NCBI GenBank assembly: GCA_029553845.1
Contig: JAKPKF010000353.1
Span: forward strand, 1-12,797
Source: a bacterium
GTDB lineage: Bacteria > Patescibacteria > Dojkabacteria > SC72
Reading direction: 5' to 3'
DNA length: 12,797 nucleotides
In this document: positions 1 through 5,391 of the stretch, one piece after another
Layout: each line of letters starts with the position of its first letter
Position numbering within the stretch: the first letter of the stretch is position 1
Program-made: the position numbers and the translations under genes
The notes under the pieces: generated by a model
The model's database searches: none
What the model was told of the DNA's origin: nothing
What the model saw: the letters and a program-made list of their open reading frames with translations, nothing else

Positions 1-10
1 AAACAAGACA

Positions 11-51
11 AGGGGGTGAAACTATTTTTCATAAATACAGTTTTACCCCCT
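11..51. terminator. Hairpin, possible intergenic terminator
   Basis: The arms AGGGGGTGAAACT (11-23) and AGTTTTACCCCCT (39-51) form a 13-bp stem with one G-U pair and a 15-nt loop. Neither side has a clean T-tract; the minus strand is slightly T-richer after the stem (rc of 1-10 is TGTCTTGTTT). It lies between whatever is left of the window and the promoter at 71-100, so a terminator for a neighbouring transcript is the simplest reading. A regulatory hairpin or protein-binding site is also possible. Confidence 0.4.
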
Positions 52-70
52 CAGAAATACTCTATACTCA

Positions 71-100
71 TTGACTATCACTTCCCTTTCTCTGTACAAT
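71..100 (+). promoter_or_regulatory. Promoter for the 119-775 gene
   Basis: A -35-like TTGACT (71-76) and a -10-like TACAAT (95-100) are separated by 18 bp. Transcription would start near 107, about 12 nt before ATG 119. The TTG of the -35 box happens to be in frame with the gene and is the longest-ORF start, but it would lie upstream of the transcript. Confidence 0.6.
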
Positions 101-118
101 GTAAATTATCAAGAAATA

Positions 119-775
119 ATGCAACCAAACCCAGAACTTGAAACAGAAAAAGAAACGACTATTGGAAGAGATTTACTACTATCTACTTCCGAAAATATAT
201 TCCATACAAGAGTAGAAACATCCCAATCCAAAGAATACAAAAATTACAAAATAACTGAGTTTTCAGTATTTAAAGAAGAAATACAATCTGCATCTTCCGA
301 AGATATATGGATTAATTACTCAGGATTAGTTGGTGAATCTCTATTTCTGCTTGCATGCGAGAATAACAATATCCCCATTAAAATATCTACTGGAGATGAA
401 GATTGGGCAGGTATAGACTTTTATCTATTTGGCTATCCCATAGATGTAACAACCGCATGTAAACAACATGCTATAGAAAGAAAAATAGATACAACAAGAT
501 ACCCTACTCTCTTTCTTCCTAGGTTTGTTGGAAATAATTCAATATATTGTAAGCCTCCTGTACTTATTCCTTACACAAAGGAACTTTTTGAAAAAGGATC
601 TTTTGACACTACAAGATATTTAGATGAAATGCTACAGATAAACTACGAAGTGGAAGAAATAATTGAAAACGAAGTATATTTTAAAAATGAACAATCAATA
701 CATCTCAGAAAAGCCGGCTTGAACAATGTACACAACATGAAAACAATAATGACACTAATTTCTGGCATTCTTTAG
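119..775 (+). CDS. Unrecognised 218-aa protein, possible PD-(D/E)XK nuclease-like fold
   Basis: I do not recognise this family. The start is placed at ATG 119, because the upstream in-frame TTG at 71 is the -35 box of a good promoter. The protein is soluble, with no signal peptide or membrane segment, and the N-terminal 60 residues are acidic and polar. The best-defined part is residues 70-115: GES (E73), then AGIDF (D100), then PIDVTTACK (D109, K115). The order Glu, Asp, Asp-x-Thr with a nearby Lys resembles the E...D...(D/E)xK core of restriction-endonuclease-like folds. That is only a pattern match, and the usual Lys of (D/E)xK is displaced. A Cys and several aromatic residues follow (RFVGNNSIYCKPP). 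The gene stops with TAG and overlaps the convergent CapA-like gene by 21 bp. It stands alone on its strand. Confidence 0.7.
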   Translation: MQPNPELETEKETTIGRDLLLSTSENIFHTRVETSQSKEYKNYKITEFSVFKEEIQSASSEDIWINYSGLVGESLFLLACENNNIPIKISTGDEDWAGIDFYLFGYPIDVTTACKQHAIERKIDTTRYPTLFLPRFVGNNSIYCKPPVLIPYTKELFEKGSFDTTRYLDEMLQINYEVEEIIENEVYFKNEQSIHLRKAGLNNVHNMKTIMTLISGIL

Positions 776-2431
776 AGATTTTAGTAATTGCTCACTCTCT
801 GTTTTTGTAGCCAACTCTGGTTGTAGTGAACTATCCATATATATAGGGGTTAACTTTGTTTGTATATGCTTACCCTTGTAAACATAATGTGTTAGAACAA
901 TCCCCTGCCTTGTCCCTATCCAATACTTCTGATCAAAATACAAATTACCCAAACCATAATAAATTACCCCATTACCATACAATTCATAAGTCTGTGGTTG
1001 ATGTGCCTGTGTACCAATTACAATATCTGCTCCAAAATCTATAGCCTTTCTAAACGTACCCTTCTGGTCTGGAGAACTAAGAGGTTTGTAACAGATTGGA
1101 TACACTACATCTGAACTAGGATAGCTGTAACACTCCTGAAATTGGAAATCTACAATAACAATATCTGCATTCTTTCTTGCCTCCTCAATATCTGCCTTCA
1201 TTTTCGCTTCTGTGTATGAATTTGCACCTGCAGTACTTTCCCACGCTATAGCACCTGTCTTTAACATACTGTCATAGTAATTGTAACCCAAGAAAGCAAT
1301 CTTCGTACCTTTAACCTCCTCATACAAAATTTTAGATGCATCATCCTTATTTAACCCTCCACCAAAATACCTCATACCAGCATCCTTGTACATCTGTATA
1401 CTCTTAGCATTGTTAACACTACCAAAGTCATTATTATGGTTACCTGTTAGCTCCACAATATCTACACCACTTGCTGTTAGCGTTTCAAAATATTTGGTAT
1501 TTGAACAAAACCTCATACCAGAGTAAACCTTACAAGTATCTGTAAATGACACCTCGTTAGAAATATGTGTAAGATCTGCATCTGCGAGAAAACCCCCTAA
1601 CTTCTCTGCTGGATAATCATAGTTCTTTAGAGAATCCATCTTGTATGCTAAACCCCTAGATATCGCTACTACTCCAGACATATTAATCTTTGCTAAACTC
1701 TCCTTACTCCAATCATCACCATAGTCAGAGAGATTTTTCTTCATAACAGCAAGTATGAAAGCTTCATCTTGGTTATCTATAGTTGCATAGAATCTTATGG
1801 GAATAGAACCCTCATTGTCATCTAGATAGTAATGACTATCTACTCTTAAAATTTTAAAAGAGGGACTTAGATCTTTAAATTCCACCAAACCAATATTACT
1901 ATCTGACTTCTTTAATGTAGTTATTAATTCTTCAATACTGGTTACAACCTTTGGTTCTACACCATACTGTGCTTTTACATACCCAATATACTGAGAATCT
2001 AGAATATACAAATTGTATTTCTGAACATCTTTTTCCGCTATTTCATTTAACAAGGAGTAGACATGCCCAACAGGTATTAAATCTTTCTTAAAAACATCTA
2101 CAGAGCTCTCAGATGGAGTACTTGAGACCACAATATCTGACTTACCCTCTACAAATTCAAACCTCCTCTTTTCATTGAATGCAATACTACCTAACTTCTC
2201 CTTTACTAAATCCACATATTCCGTTGGAATATCCTTTTCAAAAGACACTGAAAAAGTATTGTAAACAACCTTAACTTGACGTGTGAATATTAATATATTC
2301 AACGTCTTCATATTGGATATATACATGTAAGGAAGGAATATCAGCAAGAAGAGGATAAATGCCAATTTAATGCTCTTTTTTGTATCGGTTTTCTTCTTCT
2401 CTAATCTTTCAGTCATCCTTATCGTTTGCAT
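755..2431 (-). CDS. Membrane-anchored CapA-like (PGA_cap) protein with N-terminal periplasmic domain
   Basis: CapA/PgsA-family (poly-gamma-glutamate or capsule type) metallophosphatase-like protein, 558 aa from ATG 2431. A short Lys-rich cytoplasmic tail is followed by one membrane segment (about residues 20-39, FILFLLIFLPYMYI), so the rest should be outside the cell. Residues about 55-205 resemble a type 2 periplasmic binding-protein half (SDIVVSSTPS, NIGLVEFKDLSP). The CapA domain covers about 250-530, with VELTGNHNNDFG (about 326-337), GADIVIGTQAHQPQ (about 467-480) and YYGLGNLYFDQ (about 491-501). Typical CapA motifs are NLE, NNH, HWG.E and GsHpH. Here SNE, GNH, FQFQE and GTQAH replace them, so the metal site is atypical. 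Substrate unknown; a role at the cell surface is inferred. An in-frame TTG at 2470 was rejected as start because it lies in the promoter. It overlaps the gene to its left by 21 bp and stops with TAG. Confidence 0.85.
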   Translation of the reverse strand: MQTIRMTERLEKKKTDTKKSIKLAFILFLLIFLPYMYISNMKTLNILIFTRQVKVVYNTFSVSFEKDIPTEYVDLVKEKLGSIAFNEKRRFEFVEGKSDIVVSSTPSESSVDVFKKDLIPVGHVYSLLNEIAEKDVQKYNLYILDSQYIGYVKAQYGVEPKVVTSIEELITTLKKSDSNIGLVEFKDLSPSFKILRVDSHYYLDDNEGSIPIRFYATIDNQDEAFILAVMKKNLSDYGDDWSKESLAKINMSGVVAISRGLAYKMDSLKNYDYPAEKLGGFLADADLTHISNEVSFTDTCKVYSGMRFCSNTKYFETLTASGVDIVELTGNHNNDFGSVNNAKSIQMYKDAGMRYFGGGLNKDDASKILYEEVKGTKIAFLGYNYYDSMLKTGAIAWESTAGANSYTEAKMKADIEEARKNADIVIVDFQFQECYSYPSSDVVYPICYKPLSSPDQKGTFRKAIDFGADIVIGTQAHQPQTYELYGNGVIYYGLGNLYFDQKYWIGTRQGIVLTHYVYKGKHIQTKLTPIYMDSSLQPELATKTESEQLLKSLKNARN

Positions 2432-2438
2432 ACGCTCC

Positions 2439-2470
2439 AGTTTATCACAATATGACCAATCTGTAGACAA
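2439..2470 (-). promoter_or_regulatory. Promoter for the CapA-like gene
   Basis: Reading the minus strand, TGA-TAAACT (2447-2439) is an extended -10 element ending 7 nt before ATG 2431. GATAAA (2446-2441), with a TTGTCT -35 (2470-2465) 18 bp away, is an overlapping alternative. Either places the start of transcription within a few nucleotides of ATG 2431, giving a leaderless or nearly leaderless mRNA. Confidence 0.5.
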
Positions 2471-2499
2471 TACACACTATGGGCTAAATATGGTATAAT
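2471..2499 (+). promoter_or_regulatory. Extended -10 promoter for the lysozyme-like gene
   Basis: TATAAT at 2494-2499 is preceded by TGG (2491-2493), a perfect extended -10. A weak -35 TACACA lies at 2471-2476 with a 17-bp spacer. Transcription should begin near 2506, leaving a leader of about 36 nt before ATG 2542. The leader contains a three-codon open frame, ATGGCGTTTTAA (2513-2524), whose role, if any, is unknown. The ATG at 2500 touches the -10 box and cannot be in this transcript. Confidence 0.65.
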
Positions 2500-2541
2500 A
2501 TGTGTTGTCATAATGGCGTTTTAACTTTAAAAATACTAATT

Positions 2542-3108
2542 ATGAAAAAACTGCTATTAAAAGGAAGAACTGCTGTGGCTATACTATCTGGACTACTCTT
2601 CGTAGGCATGATATTCAAAACTATAGATGACAAAATCCCTACACAGATAGCTCAAGCTAACCAAAATACAGTACTTCCTACAAAAGAAGAAACCATTAAT
2701 GAAAGCATACAAATTGAAGCTGTTGTTACTCAAAAGGTTGCGGATAAAAGAGTAATACAGATTAAACAGTACCTTTCTAAAAGAAATGCACCTTTAGCTA
2801 AATATGCTCAAGACTTTGTTGATGCTGCAGATAAATACGGTATTGACTATAGAATTGTTGCTGCTATCTCCATTATTGAGTCTGGTGGTGGTAAAAACAC
2901 ATTCAAACCTTACAATGCATGGGGATGGGGTAAAAGTGGATTTGCAAACTGGAAAGAGGGTATCTATGCCGTATCTAAGGGATTAGGAAAATACTACGAT
3001 ATAGGTCTAACAACACCAAAATTAATATCCAAATCCTACTGTCCTCCAAGTGCAGACAGCTGGGCAAGTAAGGTTCAGTATGTTATGTACGAAATATCTA
3101 AACAGTAA
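2542..3108 (+). CDS. Secreted or anchored lysozyme-like/glucosaminidase-family protein
   Basis: 188 aa from ATG 2542, chosen because it starts with a signal-like sequence (MKKLLLKGR then a hydrophobic stretch at about 10-25, AVAILSGLLFVGMIF) and because the upstream in-frame ATG at 2500 abuts the promoter. A polar linker (about 30-75) leads to a C-terminal domain (about 85-188) of the lysozyme-like type seen in lytic transglycosylases and mannosyl-glycoprotein endo-beta-N-acetylglucosaminidases. It contains FVDAADKYGID, AAISIIESGGG with E113 as the likely catalytic acid, YNAWGWG (124-130), FANWKEGIYAVSKGL (134-148) and the closing YCPPSADSWASKVQYVM. Predicted role: cutting peptidoglycan glycan strands outside the membrane. 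No cleavable signal site is obvious, so it may stay membrane-anchored. FkbM follows 20 nt downstream but has its own promoter. Confidence 0.82.
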   Translation: MKKLLLKGRTAVAILSGLLFVGMIFKTIDDKIPTQIAQANQNTVLPTKEETINESIQIEAVVTQKVADKRVIQIKQYLSKRNAPLAKYAQDFVDAADKYGIDYRIVAAISIIESGGGKNTFKPYNAWGWGKSGFANWKEGIYAVSKGLGKYYDIGLTTPKLISKSYCPPSADSWASKVQYVMYEISKQ

Positions 3109-3112
3109 TATT

Positions 3113-3123
3113 TGGTATATAAT
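3113..3123 (+). promoter_or_regulatory. Promoter, leaderless FkbM-type gene
   Basis: TGG (3113-3115) followed by TATATA (3116-3121), or TATAAT (3118-3123), is an extended -10 ending 5-7 nt before ATG 3129. Transcription would start at or next to the A of the ATG. No Shine-Dalgarno sequence fits in this gap. Confidence 0.55.
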
Positions 3124-3128
3124 TAGAT

Positions 3129-3815
3129 ATGGAGCCTAAAGTTGCTAAATTTGAGAAATATTTACTTACATATTTCAACAAAGCAGAGCTTAACATTCTC
3201 CTAGATGAAATCTTTAACAAAAAAATTTACGACATAGATCTTGAAACTACCACTCCAATCATCTTTGATGTAGGAGCACACATTGGTTTAGCTACAATAT
3301 TTTTTAACCAGAAATATCCCTTAGCAAGAATTACTGCTTTTGAACCAAACCCAAATACATTTCCATTGTTAGAGGAAAATACATATTTCAACAATATACA
3401 CAATGTTACATTACATAATGTAGCACTAGGGAAAAAATCATCCCAAAGAACACTGTTCATAGATTCTTCAAACAATGGTGGTTTCTCTACTGCAAGCTTT
3501 ATGAAAGATGCATGGAATGGTACACAAGAGAGTCTTGGTATCGAGGTTATAACAGAACCGCTAAGTAAATATATCAACTCTACAATAGATTTGGTAAAAA
3601 TAGATGTAGAGGGTACAGAACAAGAGATTATCGAAGAGCTAGATGAAAGTGGAAAGATTGGAAGTATTAAAAACATAATTATCGAATTTCATCCTACAGA
3701 GAAACAGGATATTGAGAAAATCAAAAGTATTTTACAAAAGAATGGTTTTACGATTGAAATTAGAAAAGATAAAAAGGACAAACTAGTCTATATACTGGGA
3801 AAACACTCCCTTTAA
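3129..3815 (+). CDS. FkbM-family SAM-dependent methyltransferase
   Basis: 228 aa, close to the size of a stand-alone FkbM (Methyltransf_21) domain. The class I methyltransferase motifs are in order: FDVGAHIGLAT (46-56, SAM-binding loop), ITAFEPNPNTF (68-78, acidic end of strand 2), VTLHNVALG (93-101) and LVKIDVEGTEQEII (155-168, the KIDVEG signature of the family). No membrane segment, so it is expected in the cytoplasm. FkbM enzymes O-methylate diverse substrates, often sugars, polysaccharides or secondary metabolites. The substrate cannot be read from this context, though neighbours with envelope roles (lysozyme-like protein, CapA-like protein, YvcK) make a cell-surface glycan plausible. 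It starts at ATG 3129 directly behind an extended -10 and its last 33 bp overlap the convergent yvcK. Confidence 0.9.
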   Translation: MEPKVAKFEKYLLTYFNKAELNILLDEIFNKKIYDIDLETTTPIIFDVGAHIGLATIFFNQKYPLARITAFEPNPNTFPLLEENTYFNNIHNVTLHNVALGKKSSQRTLFIDSSNNGGFSTASFMKDAWNGTQESLGIEVITEPLSKYINSTIDLVKIDVEGTEQEIIEELDESGKIGSIKNIIIEFHPTEKQDIEKIKSILQKNGFTIEIRKDKKDKLVYILGKHSL

Positions 3816-4808
3816 GAATCTTCTAATAGAGGAATCATTAAATATCTTGTAAAGTTCCTTTGCTAGTTTTTTTGAATCATGTCTAATTAAACTTCTTACT
3901 AATTTATCTCCTTTATCTTTTTTTATAACATCATTTGCAACCAAATCTGCATATATAATCTTTCGTTTTTTCGTTTTTTCTAAATCATCTACAATCAAGC
4001 TCTCTCCATCTGCTACATATCTTTTGTATGCTTCTTCTGGAATTCTTCCATTGTTAATTAATATATAGTCAATCTTTCTTCCAATATATCCCTCTATCAA
4101 TTCAACAATCTCTTTATGACTCCTATGCCTTGTTTGACCAATTTTTGTCATTAAATTAGATATATATATTATCTTTCCTTTGCTTTTCTTCAAGGCACTA
4201 GATACTCCTTCAACTAAAAGATTTGGTAACATTGTTGTAAAGAGATCTCCTGGACCAAGAATAATGTATTCTGATCTCTCTATACATTCTTTCGCACTTG
4301 GATATATCTTCGCTTTTGAATCAAGATAAAAATTTGTAATCTTTTTGTCCTCTTTAATCTCATCTATGAGATGTTCCCCTACTACCTTGGTCCCATCTCC
4401 ATACTCTGCTACAAGTCTGACATCGTCTAGTGTTACTGGAAATATATTGCCTCGGATATTGAACATTACCTTAAACATCTCAATTGCTTCTACTTCACTA
4501 CCCATTATTTCCGTCATAGCTATCATTAAAAGGTTTCCCATTGTATGTCCTTTAATATTTTCTCCCTCTGAAAAACGGTATGTGAAAAGTTTTCGCAACA
4601 TATCATTGTTTCCACTATCTGCAAGTGCAACAATGGATTTCCTAACATCACTTAGAGGTAACAGTCCAAACTCATCTCTTACAACAGCATTGCTTCCTCC
4701 ATCATCCATCATTCCAACGATAACAGAGAGATTCAAATCTCTGTATTCCTTCAATCCTTCTAGTACTACAGTTGAACCTGTACCACCTCCAATAACGGTA
4801 ACATTCAT
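3783..4808 (-). CDS. yvcK: YvcK/CofD-like UDP-GlcNAc-binding protein
   Basis: 341 aa, full length for the YvcK family (UPF0052, CofD-like fold). Motifs: VIGGGTGSTVVLEGL (5-19, nucleotide-binding loop), MMDDGGSNAVVRDEFG (33-48), PLSDVRKSIVALA (51-63), HTMGNLLM (88-95), a central GPGDLFTTMLPNLLV, and YISNLMTKIGQT. In Bacillus and other bacteria YvcK binds UDP-GlcNAc and supports peptidoglycan synthesis and growth on gluconeogenic carbon sources. It is not an enzyme with a proven reaction there. ATG 4808 is preceded at 6 nt by TATACT with an upstream TGG, so the mRNA is probably leaderless. Its start is divergent from carD through a shared palindromic promoter, and its TAG-terminated end overlaps the FkbM gene by 33 bp. 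Confidence 0.93.
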   Translation of the reverse strand: MNVTVIGGGTGSTVVLEGLKEYRDLNLSVIVGMMDDGGSNAVVRDEFGLLPLSDVRKSIVALADSGNNDMLRKLFTYRFSEGENIKGHTMGNLLMIAMTEIMGSEVEAIEMFKVMFNIRGNIFPVTLDDVRLVAEYGDGTKVVGEHLIDEIKEDKKITNFYLDSKAKIYPSAKECIERSEYIILGPGDLFTTMLPNLLVEGVSSALKKSKGKIIYISNLMTKIGQTRHRSHKEIVELIEGYIGRKIDYILINNGRIPEEAYKRYVADGESLIVDDLEKTKKRKIIYADLVANDVIKKDKGDKLVRSLIRHDSKKLAKELYKIFNDSSIRRFLKGVFSQYID

Positions 4809-4814
4809 ACGGAA

Positions 4815-4838
4815 AGTATACCACTTTCGTGGTATAAT
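4815..4838. promoter_or_regulatory. Back-to-back palindromic promoters, yvcK (-) and carD (+)
   Basis: TATACCAC (4817-4824) and GTGGTATA (4829-4836) form an 8-bp inverted repeat with a 4-nt centre. Read on the minus strand it gives TGG-TATACT (4823-4815), ending 6 nt before the yvcK ATG. Read on the plus strand it gives TGG-TATAAT (4830-4838), about 28 nt before the carD ATG. The two -10 boxes are only 12 bp apart, so each lies in the spacer of the other and polymerase can probably occupy only one at a time. A second plus-strand candidate is TTAAAT (4855-4860), 6 nt before ATG 4867. Confidence 0.65.
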
Positions 4839-4866
4839 ACAGCATTAACATTACTTAAATATCCTC

Positions 4867-5391
4867 ATGGAGTTAAAAATAGGTTCAAAAGTTTTCTATC
4901 CATCCCACGGTGCTGCGAAAGTAATTGCAGAGAAAGAAATTGAGTTTAATGGAGAGAAAAAAAAATATTTTGAATTTGAATTCATGACCAATCCTTTAAG
5001 TATCTCAACCCCAGTAGAGAATATTGCCAGCCTAGGAATTAGAGAGGTTCTTCCAGTTGCTAAGATTAAGGATGCAATGAAGGAATTAAAGAAAAACTCT
5101 ACTAAAAATCCAAAGGTTAAAGACTTTAATGTAATGCTAAACATATTCAAAGATTTAGAGAGCAGTTCAGATATCAAGGCTTCTGTTGAAATTATTCAGT
5201 ATTGTAACTATGTAAAAAAGACCCGAGAGAAAGAGGGTCGTTTAATCCCAATTAGTATCGAGAAACAACTGGAAGAAGCAGTTAAAAATATTGTCGGAGA
5301 ACTTGCCTTAGCAACAGACAAATCTTTAGAAGATGCTTCAAAAACTTTCTCAAAAGCCACTGGTATTACAGTAGATGTTATTAAAGATTAA
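4867..5391 (+). CDS. CarD/CdnL-family RNA polymerase-binding regulator
   Basis: 174 aa, about the usual CarD length. The N-terminal 60 residues are the RNA polymerase-interacting (Tudor-like, CarD_TRCF) domain: IGSKVFYPSHGAAKVIAEKEI (5-25), then ISTPVENIASLGIREV (46-61). The rest is predicted mostly helical, as in CarD C-terminal DNA-contacting domains. CarD proteins bind the RNA polymerase beta lobe and stabilise the open complex, especially at rRNA promoters in mycobacteria. Oddity: the protein has no tryptophan at all, so the conserved wedge Trp (W85 in M. tuberculosis CarD) that props open the upstream edge of the bubble is missing. The matching segment reads around KNPKVKDFNVML. There is no Shine-Dalgarno before ATG 4867. 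The end overlaps convergent ileS by 11 bp. Confidence 0.85.
   Translation: MELKIGSKVFYPSHGAAKVIAEKEIEFNGEKKKYFEFEFMTNPLSISTPVENIASLGIREVLPVAKIKDAMKELKKNSTKNPKVKDFNVMLNIFKDLESSSDIKASVEIIQYCNYVKKTREKEGRLIPISIEKQLEEAVKNIVGELALATDKSLEDASKTFSKATGITVDVIKD

Noticed and set aside
3227..3676. 149-aa minus-strand open frame inside the FkbM gene
   Set aside because: It lies wholly antisense to a protein with clear methyltransferase motifs and its translation (Ser/Leu/Ile-rich) matches no family I know.
3797..3813. GGGA-AAACAC-TCCC-TTT near the end of the FkbM gene as a terminator
   Set aside because: It has a 4-bp stem and only three T residues, and sits inside both overlapping genes.
4345..4848. 167-aa plus-strand open frame antisense to yvcK
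   Set aside because: It is a shadow of a conserved gene and runs through the yvcK/carD promoter region.
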